Positions 49,901 through 59,709 of a stretch of DNA of 64,000 bases are shown in pieces. Every line of letters starts with the position of its first letter. The stretch's first letter is position 1. Origin of the DNA: Dysidea avara (Eukaryota > Porifera > Demospongiae > Dictyoceratida > Dysideidae); NCBI RefSeq assembly GCF_963678975.1, contig NC_089276.1:434001-498000 (forward strand), given 5' to 3'. The notes beneath the pieces were generated by a model. That model made no database searches and had not been told where the DNA came from. It saw nothing but the letters and a program-made list of their open reading frames with translations. The translations under genes were made by a program, and so were the position numbers.

Positions 49901-51456
49901 CCATCCCTACCACCTTTATACGCAACATAACATGTGTCTTATCTTGTCCAGCTATTGCCTTTCATCTTCAGTTGTTGTATGTATCTAAGTTATATATAGC
50001 AAGGTGTTAGCTCGTGATTCCCCAAAATTAATACCTACCTCATCAGGTTAATATATCACAGTATTCTAGCAGTCACAAGTGTTGTATAGTGTGGCTACCA
50101 TGTGTGGGTACTAAGTGTGGCTACCATGTGTGGGTACTAAGTGTGGCTACTAAGTGTGGCTACTAAGTGTGGCTACTATGTGTGGGTACTTTGCATTGAA
50201 CAATTAAAGGACAGATATCCCACATACAGCTTATGGTATATCATCCATCATGATTTTGTTTAGCCAGCTGGATCAGCATCACTGACTCGGATGACCACAG
50301 ACCTGAATATGATCCGGTTTATTTAAAGTAGAGGCATACAAAAGTGGTTCAGTAGCATTTTTCATGTTGTAGTAATAGTTCCCCAATGAGTGATCATTGT
50401 AAGAATTGAGATATATAGGAAAATGTTCACACTTTTGATGTGTGCGTGTGTGTGTGTGCACGTGCTACTCTAATAGAGAAGTCATGTTACTGTAACTTAA
50501 TTTGAGAAATGACAGTGATTTTGTCTTTGTCTAGCACCTTATAAATAAATGCATACTCTTGGGGCTACAGGAATGAAACAAATATTTTTGAACTCTTCAT
50601 GAGCAGACAAATAAGATGGTGTGTAGGTTTAATGCTTTTGAGACTTTCTTCCCTGCTCGATTAAAAATTTAGTCACTGTACAATCAATTACTTCATTCTT
50701 CCTACTGTCTAGTACTGTAATTCCAAAACTACTCACCGTAATAAGCTGAAACTTTGGTGGTCCATTCCTTGGACACTAGATAATACTGAGAAAACAAAAG
50801 GAAATTTGAAAATAATGTGAAAATAATGTGAAGTAGGTGCTGAGATGGTCTCAAATACTACTCTGCTGGGAGTCACTTTTGATGTTGAAACTGTTGCCAG
50901 TTGGTGCCATGATCACCAGATAACTTGTAGTCTAGACAAGTACAGGTAACACAGCCCAGTTTGCCACAAGTAGTTTCAAAGGCTAACAATTAATCATCAT
51001 CTGGACCTTATGCATGTTATCACTTAGTTGCAGCAAAAACCAGGGAATTGTCAATATGCAGATATTCTAGTTTGGTACTGAATTACCAAATTTTTTAATG
51101 ACCAAAGTTGTTAAGGCAAAGTGTCTCTTGAACCATTTGTTATGTGATATACATTGAAGGTGGACTAAACTATTTGTTATGTGATATACATTGAAGGTGG
51201 ACTAAACCATTTGTTATGTGATATACATTGAAGGTGGACTAAACTGTGCTGCATTTGGGGGTGGAGTAGTCGAGGCATTTCTATCAGCAACCCAGTTTGT
51301 AAGTGTAGTAGTGTTAATGATGTCATCATTGTCATGGTGACACTACAGCCAGCAAAAGTACAGACATTCTGGCATGGTAAACAACAAAACAAGACCGCCA
51401 TTAGAATACAGTTTGAAGATAGTGTCCTTCTGAGAGAGAAGATGATGGAAAAATGA
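37907..51456 (+). CDS. TRAPPC5: TRAPP complex subunit 5, seven exons
   Basis: Core subunit (Bet3-family fold, Trs31 orthologue) of the TRAPP tethering complex, which activates Rab GTPases in ER-Golgi and Golgi traffic. Exons: 37907-37975, 39406-39494, 44425-44551, 44600-44657, 44711-44770, 51234-51298, 51349-51456; GT-AG throughout, phases 0, 2, 0, 1, 1, 0, total 576 nt = 191 residues (human 188). Motifs in order: VNLSTFAFLFSELVQYNHQR, LAELGQHIGHRMVDVL, RDRATKRETR, LLFIKNNVWK, LFGKEADSLEQATD, FEEEPLVNTFISVPNDF, SGLNCAAFGGGVVEAFL, PAKVQTFWHG, IQFEDSVLLRE. Introns 3, 4 and 6 are 48, 53 and 50 nt; introns 2 and 5 are 4.9 and 6.5 kb and carry nested transposons. The exon 6 acceptor is triplicated. 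Reading through the exon 3 and 4 donors gives a longer false frame ending at 44737. No coding lesion is seen. Confidence 0.95.
38165..38490. mobile_element. Inverted-repeat element in TRAPPC5 intron 1
   Basis: GTAAGGTCTGGTGACCATAG near 38168 and CTATGTCACCAGACCCTTAC near 38470 are inverted. Non-coding; approximate ends. Similar to the 21005 element in its GTCTGGTG core. Confidence 0.55.
41487..42175. mobile_element. 689-bp element with ~80-bp near-perfect terminal inverted repeats
   Basis: CATAGATACTAGAATACATA at the left is the inverse of the right end, and the match continues through GGTTACGGGCTCGATACGGT. A 7-bp direct repeat GTAGCAT flanks it (41480-41486 and 42176-42182), a likely target-site duplication. 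In TRAPPC5 intron 2; no transposase frame. Confidence 0.88.
42750..43142. repeat. 26-bp tandem repeat, about 15 copies
   Basis: Unit CATATCCACTAGTATAGTGG + TAGTAA, with a TATAGAGG variant in some units. The unit has its own palindrome CCACTAGTATAGTGG, so transcripts could form strings of small hairpins. An inverted CTATACTAGTGGAC lies just upstream near 42697. Confidence 0.95.
43310..44360. repeat. Dispersed repeat family A, copy 3, with an inserted palindrome
   Basis: CTTTGTTTTCAGCTGTGTTC at the left, GACACCTTGTATTGTCAACG in the middle and GGCACTTTTGGGCTTGG at the right match copies 1 and 2 in order. The 99-bp palindrome at 43688-43786 lies inside. Confidence 0.6.
43688..43786. mobile_element. 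99-bp almost loop-free palindrome
   Basis: AATGGTTATATTGGTACACT and its inverse at the right; the centre is CTTTGTTATATAACAAAG. Short foldback MITE in TRAPPC5 intron 2. Confidence 0.9.
45400..45592. mobile_element. MITE at the centre of the foldback element
   Basis: ATATCCTTAGAGCAAGCTTG and CAAGCTTGCTCTAAGGATAT are exact inverted ends; inner inverted blocks TAGTCTCA and CAGGGGCTTA continue the arms. It sits where the loop of the larger foldback would be. Confidence 0.85.
45761..46267. mobile_element. hAT-type MITE with 8-bp target-site duplication
   Basis: Ends CAGTGTTGGG and CCCAACACTG, with subterminal AAGTTACTTTGTAAAAGTAA and GTAACGCGTTAC repeats. The flanks AGCGTTTA at 45753-45760 and 46268-46275 are an exact 8-bp duplication, the hAT signature. 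It interrupts the right arm of the larger foldback, which closes up when it is removed. Confidence 0.92.
47026..47410. mobile_element. MITE with AGTGATGTGCGATAATA ends
   Basis: AGTGATGTGCGATAATA at the left and ATATTATTGCACATCACT at the right are inverted; TATCACGATAAT motifs repeat inside both ends. 385 bp, TRAPPC5 intron 5. The flanks suggest a TA-type target but this is not certain. Confidence 0.75.
48424..48990. mobile_element. 567-bp element with ~97-bp terminal inverted repeats
   Basis: AAGAGTTAATAATAAGAGAG at the left is the inverse of the right end; the arms continue through GATGATTGCGCAGAAGTTAA and CCGTGTAACGTA with few mismatches. The interior has CG-containing single-copy sequence but no transposase. 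Confidence 0.88.
49135..49875. mobile_element. Element of the ACTCTAATAGAACAGTCA family
   Basis: GAGATACTCTAATAAGCAGT at the left and GACTGTTCTATTAGAGTATC at the right face each other about 740 bp apart. A similar pair brackets 55090-55850, and single motif copies occur at several other places. Terminal-repeat assignment is inference. Confidence 0.5.
50690..50850. repeat. Dispersed repeat related to the element at 57730
   Basis: CTACTCACCGTAATAAGCTG, ATTCCTTGGACACTAGATAA and GGTGCTGAGATGGTC match 57970-58120 in order. Partial copy. Confidence 0.6.
51134..51244 (+). repeat. 37-bp triplication of the TRAPPC5 exon 6 acceptor
   Basis: Three head-to-tail 37-bp units (CATTTGTTATGTGATATACA, then TTGAAGGTGGACTAAAC). 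Each contains the acceptor ...TTGAAG and the first 11 bases of exon 6; the true exon starts at 51234 in unit 3. Units differ at one base (C or T at the first position). Confidence 0.95.
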
Positions 51457-51833
51457 TGAATTGTATTTATACCTTGTACTGTGTAATTATAATTCCACAT
51501 GATAGTATAAATATATTTTTACTATAAAGTTGAATTGGTGTTCTCAAATATTTGTGTAATTATATATGGGACTCAACTGTAAATCACAGGTCTGGTTAAT
51601 AAGAAATTCCCTTGACTTGAAATTTCAGCAGTCTCTGTGGGTCATGACAAATAATTTCACAGATCAGCATTTTTGCTAATATGGCTGTAGTTTTGCCAGT
51701 AGTCAGAGGGGAGCTTCCTGAAATATTGATTTTGTACTGGTAAACATCACAATAATCTAATGGAGCAGTCAAGTGCAGGTACGTTGTCTGGATAACATAA
51801 ATGACATTATGTATGTAAATACTGTTGTGCTAG

Positions 51834-53938
51834 TGTATTTCACGACCTCATTAATAAGACCACTTCATTATAGTGACCATGTCAAGTAGGTCCCAAACAT
51901 AGCTAAGGTGTACTTCATGACCTCATTAATAAGACCACTTCATTATAGTGACCATGTCAAGTAGGTCCCAAACCAGGGGGGGGGGCAGTGCCCCCCCTTC
52001 AGAATTTTTTTATAGTGTTGCTCATTGAACATAGCTAGGCACTTTAGACATAATTCAAACATTTTTTTATGTAGTTTATGACTATGTGTAATATAATAAA
52101 TCTGTCTGTAGCAAATTGTTACCCATATTGACATAGCACAAGGAGAACTAGGTGGGATAGAGCACCCTCTACGTTTAGAAATCGAGATACCCTAATAGAG
52201 CAGTCATTTACTCTAATAAAACAGTCAAGAGTTACATAATTATAAAACACTGTTTATCATTTTGAACAACTAAAGACTTGTTCTAAATTGAGTTATCTAC
52301 ACACTAGTGACTATATTTAGAAATTCTCTGGAGATGCAGCTGCACACAAAATGCCAGGATTATCTAGTTTTTTTATGCTTGTACAGGGGACCTTATGCTA
52401 ATTCTAAAATTTTCAACTTAATTTCAGCCAAAACTAGCACCAAAATCATTCTCAAAAAGTTAAATTTTCAAAATTTCTTTATATACTTTATAGCTACTAA
52501 CAGTTCAGTAGCTTCCAGCATTGAATTTTCATAAGCATTACAAATTTTAGTTAAAATTGCCACTAAATTCAATCTCACAATGTTAAGTTTTCAAAATTTC
52601 ATTAGGGAACAGTTTAAACTAATTCTCTGTTTTTTTTTAACTCAGTATATCTTCCAGTGTTTGAACTACATGTATATTCAATCAAAATTGTTACCAAATT
52701 CAATCTCAGAATGTTATTTTTCAAAATTTCTTAGGGAGCAGCCTGGGCCTTTACACTAATTCTGGTTTTTAACTCAGTAGCTTCCACTGTTTAAGCTGTC
52801 AACAAACTTCAGTTAAAATTGCCACTAAATTCAATCTCAGAACATTAAATTTCAAAATTTCCTTAGGGAGCAGCTGCAGCCTACAGTATGTCTTTACAGT
52901 GACACTAATTCTGTTGTTTTTTTTAAATTTATTAATGCTTTACAGCACAAGTACTGAAGGTCTGTAGGACACCTGGTCCTACAGTCTGTTAAAGTTGTTA
53001 CAGAAACTCAGTATCTTCCAGTGTTTGAACTATCAACAAATTTCAGTCAAAATTGTCACCAAATTCAATTTCAGAACGTTAAATTTTCCTGGGGGGAGCA
53101 TGCCCCCAGACCCCCTAGAAAGCTCATGCTTCGCATTTCGCAGAGTGTGCGAAGCACACTGTGGAGTGACTTCTACCTGTGTGCCCCCCCTTAGCAAAAT
53201 CCTGGATCCGCCCCTGCAAACATAGCTAAGGTGTACTTCATGATCTCATTAATAAGGCCACCTCATTATAGGGACCATGTCAAGTAGGTACCAAACATAG
53301 CTAAGGTGTACTTCATGACCTCATTAATAAGACCACCTCGTTATAGCAACCATGTCAAGTAGGTCCCAAACATAGCTAATGTGTACTTCATGACCTCATT
53401 AATAAGACCACCTCATTATAGTGACCATGTCAAGTAGGTCCCAAACATAGCTAAGGTGTACTTCATGACCTCATTAATAAGATCACCTCATTATAGTGAC
53501 CATGTCAAGTAGGTCCCAAACATAGCTAAGGTGTACTTCATAACCTCATTAATAAGACCACCTCATTATAGTGACCACGTCAAGTAGGTCCCAAACATAG
53601 TTAAGGTGTACTTCATGACCTCATTAATAAGACCACCTCACTATAGTGACCATGTCAAGTAGGTCCCAAACATAGCTAAGGTGTACTTCATGACCTCATT
53701 AATAAGATCACCTCATTATAGTGACCATGTCAAGTAGGTCCCAAACATAGCTAAGGTGTACTTCATGATCTCATTAATAAGACCACCTCATTATAGTGAC
53801 CACGTCAAGTAGGTCCCAAACATAGCTAAGGTGTACTTCATGACCTCATTAATAAGACCACCTCATTATAGTGACCATGTCAAGTAGGTCCCAAACATAG
53901 CTAAGGTGTACTTCATGACCTCATTAGTAAGACCACTT
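51834..53938. repeat. 75-bp tandem array split by a transposon
   Basis: Unit CATAGCTAAGGTGTACTTCA, TGACCTCATTAATAAGACCA, CCTCATTATAGTGACCATGT, CAAGTAGGTCCCAAA. Almost two units lie at 51834-51973 and about 9.5 at 53217-53938; the gap is the element at 51974-53216. It starts about 380 bp after the TRAPPC5 stop. Confidence 0.93.
51974..53216. mobile_element. 1.24-kb non-autonomous element inserted in the 75-bp array
   Basis: Ends CAGGGGGGGGGG and GGATCCGCCCCTG, flanked by a CAAAC direct repeat (51969-51973 and 53217-53221) that belongs to the array unit. The interior holds about five degenerate copies of a 130-150 bp unit (AATTGCCACTAAATTCAATC, TTAGGGAGCAG, AACTCAGTAGCTTCCA). A GGGGGAGCATGCCCCCAGAC block also occurs at 55455-55480. 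No transposase. Confidence 0.8.
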
Positions 53939-56372
53939 AAAGCCGAGGGTTAAGCCACAAAGATCTGAGTAGGTGGTCTCCAATTGACTTAGAAAATAGT
54001 GTTGAGTAAAACATTGTGTCATCATAATGTAAACCCACAATCACTTTACACATTGTTATGAAAGCTCACTGATCTGCAATGCCTCCTGCATGATGGAGGC
54101 ACAGCAATTACCATATAGCCTAAATATTCAAGGGAGACATTTTTTGCTGATTTCAAGGTTTTTTAGATGGTAAAATTTTTATCCTTGAAAATTAAACTTC
54201 TATATAATATATAGTCTAAGGATTGCTTGTAAATCTGCATAAATATTATTTTTAGCTACATTGTTCAAGCTCAAAAACATTGCCCCTCAAAATATTTACA
54301 TGTACAGTATTAGTGAGATCTGCAATGCTACTCAGCACATCAGTGATCATTAGTGAGGTGTGCTGTGTGTGGTGACTCCCTCAAGTGGATATATGCAGAT
54401 ACCTAATAGGAGCTGCAAGCTCAAGGTTTCTAATTATTTTAGAGAACCTCTCCAGAGGATGTTAAAGACCTGATCATCTCCCAAAGATCAAAGGATTTTA
54501 TGCATACAATTTTCTAATAATCGTTGATGAGCCTCCATCCTTTGACTAGGTCAAGTACTTTACTGATGGAATAGACAAAAATGTACTTGTGTTCAATACT
54601 AGTCTCATATACCCAGACCCCATGCATTACCTCATAATCAGGGGTGATTAGAGATTATAAGCGCCCCTCTTGGATAGGGTCTGGTTATCTGCCCATACCA
54701 TTTTTGTTCTGAAAAATCAACAACTTTCACATGTTAACTCTTGCTAACCAACTTCTAAGCAGTCAGATAAGCCTTCTGCAAGTGTTGATAAAAGTGCAGT
54801 GCCTCGTGTCACAAAGTGCTTCTTAGTATCTCTTAGAAGTCAGGTTGTAAGGATCTAGCCTCATACCCATATCCTCTAGGAAATAGAGTCTGGGTACAAG
54901 ACATTGCATCTCTACATACTTCTACTTGAATGTGTTATTTAGTGATGCCACAATATATTTTATATTGCAATAACCGTGATAGAAACATTTCATGATGTTT
55001 GTGACAGAGATAATTTTGGGAATACTTATGGGGTGAAAGAATTGAGTATTCCAGCATTTTGATGCAGTTATAATTGGAATAAAAATAAATCAGGATTGAG
55101 ACACTCTAATAGAGCAAGCCACTTACTCTAATAGAACGATCAGTGTGGAATATTTTCACTAAACATCTTTCTAGCAAAATTAGCTTTTCTGACAAATTGA
55201 TATAGCTAGATTTAGTAGTTTTTACTGTTTCAAAGCCTTGCTGTACAATTTAATTACAAAAGTAAAGAAAAAGTTACAGGGGTTAATCTGGGAGGGCCCC
55301 CCTGGATTAGCTATTCCCCTCCCTAGGTTTTTACCTAAAGCCTTGAGAAATGGAAAGGTTTAATTGATCACAAAGTTAATAGTCAATATTCAATGACATC
55401 ACAGTAAAATTTCACCAAAATTGAGTATATTTACAACTAAAGTTTCAAAATTTTCCTGGGGGAGCATGTCCCCAGACCCCTGACGGTTATAAAAAATGGG
55501 AATAATTGTAACATTTTTGGGGAAATTCAGAATTGATAATGATGAGCATAATTCCCACAAGCCTATTTTCACACCATTGTATAATAATAATATAATATAA
55601 ATTTGTCCTCTATTATTCAATTATATCATGACTGTCGTGATAAATAAATCTATGATATCATAATATTAAAATTTTCATATCGTGGCACCACTAGTGCTAT
55701 TGCAAGTAATTTAGAACCTCAACAAACCCCTTGTAGATCCATCCCAGGATTGTCCCTAAATGCATTTCAAGCTCATAAGCATGTGTGATGGTATTTCTAT
55801 AATTTCATGTACGATATTTATAGTGACTGTTCTATTAGAGTATATCCTACTGTACAGTAGAAAATGTTGAAGGAAGGAAAAGTTGATGAATCCACACTCC
55901 ACGAATTAAATGTTCAAGAAATCAAACCACATACTTTTAGGAGGTGCTTGGGTGCTTATGGACATTATTTTGACAAATTTAACTGATATTGATTCTTCAA
56001 CTTTTCTTCTGTCAAACTTTCCAGTCATATAATAGCTTGAAAAAGTAATATTAGAGTGGCTACTTTACTTTTTCAATGTGTTGCTCATTGTCCAATTTAC
56101 ACCATCACCATCAGCCATTGTGCTCTACCCAATTATGTCCCAAAGTAGAGAGGCCCAGTAGTATGTCATTGGCCTGGCAATTCATTATTTGGCAAAATTG
56201 GCACACACATAATTTTTATATACTACAAACCTGGGCCAGTATCAAATAAAGTTTTTAGACGGTATCCTCAACCCAGCATGATTTGTAAAAAAAACATGTT
56301 ACAAATCTGCAGGCGTTTGCAAATTTCTTAAATTGAGTAATCATAACTCTTCCAGGGCGTCTGAATTAAATG
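53939..56372. other. Intergenic, no gene; includes an element at 55090-55850
   Basis: No splice-supported exon. ACACTCTAATAGAGCAAGCC near 55100 and GACTGTTCTATTAGAGTATA near 55825 face each other and bracket a probable copy of the family seen at 49135. CCAGACCC/GGGTCTGG motifs near 54610, 54675 and 54890 hint at another repeat. Confidence 0.4.
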
Positions 56373-57240
56373 GTAATTAGATAGTAATCACCTCTTTATA
56401 AGACCACCTCCTAACAAAGACCATCTCTTTATAAAGACCATTATAATTTAATGTCTAAATTGCTGCTATCTTGTTGTTTTAGAATGTAATTACCCCCATA
56501 GGATGGTCTTATTGATCAATTGTGCACCACATATCTAAGAGTGATTTAGCTATGACTCCCATACAAAAACAGCTTATTATTATTATTATTATTATTAAAT
56601 ACAGAGAAAAAGGCATTATGTCTGTGAGTCCTGCTCATTACAATAAACAATTACATTAAGAATAAAAGTTATCAATCAAAATTTTAAAGTAACTGGCAAC
56701 CAAAGGAGCTAATATCTGGTGAGGCCAAGAAATGAATGTTAATGCTGGCAACTAAGTATAATTTACAAAAAATTTGATCCTTTATCATTGACTTGTGTAG
56801 TCTGACTGCATTCCTAATAACATTATTTGTAACTCTAATTGGCTAGTAAATTTGGCCGCCTTTTTCTCCTCTGCACTGACTATATATATTGAAAAAGGTG
56901 CCAAATTACTAGCCAATTAGAGTTAAAGGGAATTAATTAGGAGTTCAGCAAGACTGCACGAGTCAATGATAAGGGACCAAATGTTGTATAGATTTTTGTA
57001 ATATTGTAGTTGCCAGTTACATTTTAGTTTTGTGGAGTCTACAAATACATCTTTTTTTGTACAGCCAAGCTGTTTTTGTATGGGATATTGTATCATAAAT
57101 CAGATATCACTCTGATTTTTCTAGGCATGCGGTGCACAATTATGGGGATACACTCTATAAACAATTTAGGCATTAAAGTAAATGGTCTTTATAAAGAGGT
57201 GGTCTTATAAAGAGGTGACCACTAGGTGAAACTATCTAAT
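56373..57240. mobile_element. 868-bp degenerate palindrome (foldback element)
   Basis: The arms are inverted over their whole length: AATTAGATAGTAATCACCTC at the left and GGTGAAACTATCTAATT at the right, then CCATACAAAAACAGCTT / AAGCTGTTTTTGTATGG, GCTGGCAACTAAG / GTAGTTGCCAG, CATTGACTTGTGTAGTCTGA / AAGACTGCACGAGTCAATGA, and CTCTAATTGGCTAGTAA / ACTAGCCAATTAGAG near the centre at about 56885. Confidence 0.88.
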
Positions 57241-57729
57241 TGCTGTTCCATTCCACCATTCCAGTCCATTCCACTGAATCCAGATGCCCACTCTTCAGCC
57301 ATGTTTTCAACCTATCACCTTAAACTTACACCAAGCATGGCAAGGAAAATTTGGAGTATAATGCGACCAATTTCAAATTGGTACTTATTCAAGTTATCGG
57401 TTGTCAAGGTACATGCAATTGAAATGGATAAGATTTGTACCATAATTATGATAAATATAAACATGTTGTCATGTCAGGTTTACAATATAACAATAATGTA
57501 GTGTTCAGTGGTAGTGTCATGTGATGATGACGATGATGATAACTTCTTCCTTTTGGTAATTAGAACATAATATTATTGCTAATAGTATGTGCATAGCTCA
57601 TGTAATTTGAATGGTCAATCTACATGATGTTGTACTTCAGTCCTATTACCATGACAACATAACAACATTGAAACATACACCCATATGTACCACAGTATTC
57701 CATTACTGTAATTTGCTTATTTTGTCATG

Positions 57730-58125
57730 ATAAAAATTGTGACCGTCTCAGCAAAAACCCGAATTGTTCGCACAAGCATACATATTAAGAAAAATGAAAT
57801 GTGTCTACAGGGCTAATACTACACCTTGGCTGATGTGCTAATCCATGTTGAACATTTTAAGCCAAATTGCAACGTTGGTGACTAATCCAAAACAGAAGTT
57901 ATGGCTGCGAATGTAAGCACCTGTAGTATATTTTCAGTATAGTCACTGTAGAAATCAATTATCTTGCTCTTCATACTGTCTAGCACTATAATTCTGAAAC
58001 TACTCACCACAGAAGGCTGAAACGTTGGTGATTCATTCCTTGGATACTGCAGATAATGCTGAGAAAAAATATCTGAAATTGTGTGCGAACAAGTCGGGTT
58101 TTTGCTGAGATGGTCACAATTTTTA
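57730..58125. mobile_element. Inverted-repeat element, AAAATTGTGACCGTCTCAGC ends
   Basis: AAAAATTGTGACCGTCTCAG and CTGAGATGGTCACAATTTTT are inverted, and the match extends through CAAAAACCCGA / TCGGGTTTTTG and TTGTTCGCACA / TGTGCGAACA. A partial relative is at 50690-50850. Confidence 0.8.
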
Positions 58126-58322
58126 CGTATGATTTGTACCAAATATTTATATTTCATGCGGTTTTGTATCTATGATTTTGTGACAGCAGGTGATGATAAC
58201 TAGAGGTGCACCAATATCGATATCAGTACCGATATCGTGATATCGGTGAAAAGTTGACTTTTTAGCAGATATTACACATAAGTACTATAATTGTCCACAG
58301 TATCCTATGGTTGACTTGGTAG

Positions 58323-58625
58323 TAGGGCTGGACGATAGTGAATTTTTCAATGTCCGAACAATAGTAAGACACTGTTCACAACAGATGATAGTGAAAATCT
58401 ACTTATTACCTTCACAGAGATATGCAAGGAGGGATGTACTTATATGGATATGCTAAACAGCCTTTTTGGACTGACCAAATATTATTTTTACAAGTGTTTT
58501 GCATGAATATTTGCATATTTTTACATTTTAATTACTGTCCGATAGTAATTTTTCAAACGATAGGCGATACACAACAGCGATACTATCCCGATATTCCGAT
58601 ATGTTCATACCATCCCCCAGCCCTA
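58323..58625. mobile_element. hAT-type MITE with 8-bp duplication, inserted in a SINE
   Basis: Ends TAGGGCTGG and CCAGCCCTA; inside are inverted GATAGT...AATTTTTCAA motifs. The flanks CTTGGTAG at 58315-58322 and 58626-58633 are an exact 8-bp target duplication, as in hAT. 303 bp. Confidence 0.9.
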
Positions 58626-58790
58626 CTTGGTAGCACAATGGTTAAAGCATGAGTCTCAAGTTGTAAAGGTTTTCATGCAGCACGAGTCTCAAGTTGTAAA
58701 GGTTTTCATGATGGCCAGGGTTCAATTCCTGAGTTTGTCACATTTTTTTTCTTTTTTACACACCTTTTCATCACAACTTTTTCAAGGTTC
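58626..58790 (+). repeat. tRNA-derived SINE (interrupted at its 5' end)
   Basis: TAGCACAATGGTTAAAGCA matches a tRNA A box (internal Pol III promoter) and GGTTCAATTCC at 58719-58729 a B box. Between them a 27-base block GAGTCTCAAGTTGTAAAGGT + TTTCATG occurs twice (58651 and 58684), so the anticodon region is duplicated. A T-rich tail follows. The first bases lie left of the hAT MITE at 58323. Not a functional tRNA. Confidence 0.7.
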
Positions 58791-58883
58791 TTTTTTTCTC
58801 TTTACATGGACCACCTTTTAAGCTTTTAACCACTTTTTTTTTATCGTGTATTGCAGTGTCCATACAGAAAACCTTTTATATAA

Positions 58884-59028
58884 TAGTTAGACACCAAGAC
58901 CAAGGGAACTAAGCAATTTAGTAACCCCGATGTCCTGAGGCTGTAACGTCCCAAGCGCAGCGAGGGTGCTACTAAGGGCCTGAGGGGTTACTAAATCATT
59001 TAGTTCCTGTTGGTCGCGGTGTCTAACT
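58884..59028. mobile_element. Hairpin element, AGTTAGACACC ends
   Basis: AGTTAGACACCAAGACCAAG and GGTCGCGGTGTCTAACT are inverted, as are AGGGAACTAA / TTAGTTCCTG and TTTAGTAACCCC / GGGGTTACTAAA. The loop is CG-rich (CCCAAGCGCAGCGAGGGTGC). Confidence 0.8.
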
Positions 59029-59709
59029 TATTTAGACTATGGTTTAAAGTACGTACCTTTATAGCCAGGGCATGAGTGTGGGGTAAAAGAGCAACGCAGA
59101 ACAGCGGAGCGGTTTCTTCCTGACAGCGCCCACAAAAATAATTATTCAACAGGTAACCAAAGTAACGGCTAGAGCTACAGTACATATGCCATTTTAGTCT
59201 ACTATTTGTCCAGAATTATTTGCAGAACACGGAGGAGAAGAGTATTACAGTATTATCAAGTACTGCAGTGTGCCTTTCATGTTGTAATTATTTATCATGT
59301 ACAAAATTGCTTGAGGGCGGGTTACTAAGTGAACATGTGTAGGTGACTAAGTGAACATATCAGGTGACTAAGTGATTTAGTAAACCTGTAAATGAGCCAT
59401 ACCATAGTCTAATTTTAATTGTACCACACCCTCGAATAGTATCATACTATACTTTAGTAATCACTCTTTACTAGTGCTCTCATACCTTTAGTATCATCTC
59501 CATCTTGATTCAAGGAAGGTATTGTCCTGGTAAAACTTAAACGGCCGTCACAATCAAAATTCCGGATCCTTATTTTTGGGCAAAAAAATAACAGTACCCC
59601 TGGGGCACAAATCAAGTAAATACGGTATACAAAATTTATCTCACAACAAAAAAGCTAATTACTTTGTTATGGTAACTTGCTATGTACATCACACAACACA
59701 ACCTCCTAC

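Noticed and set aside
58626..58760. A functional tRNA gene
   Set aside because: The A and B boxes are present, but the middle is duplicated, no cloverleaf closes, and a transposon splits the 5' end. It is a SINE.
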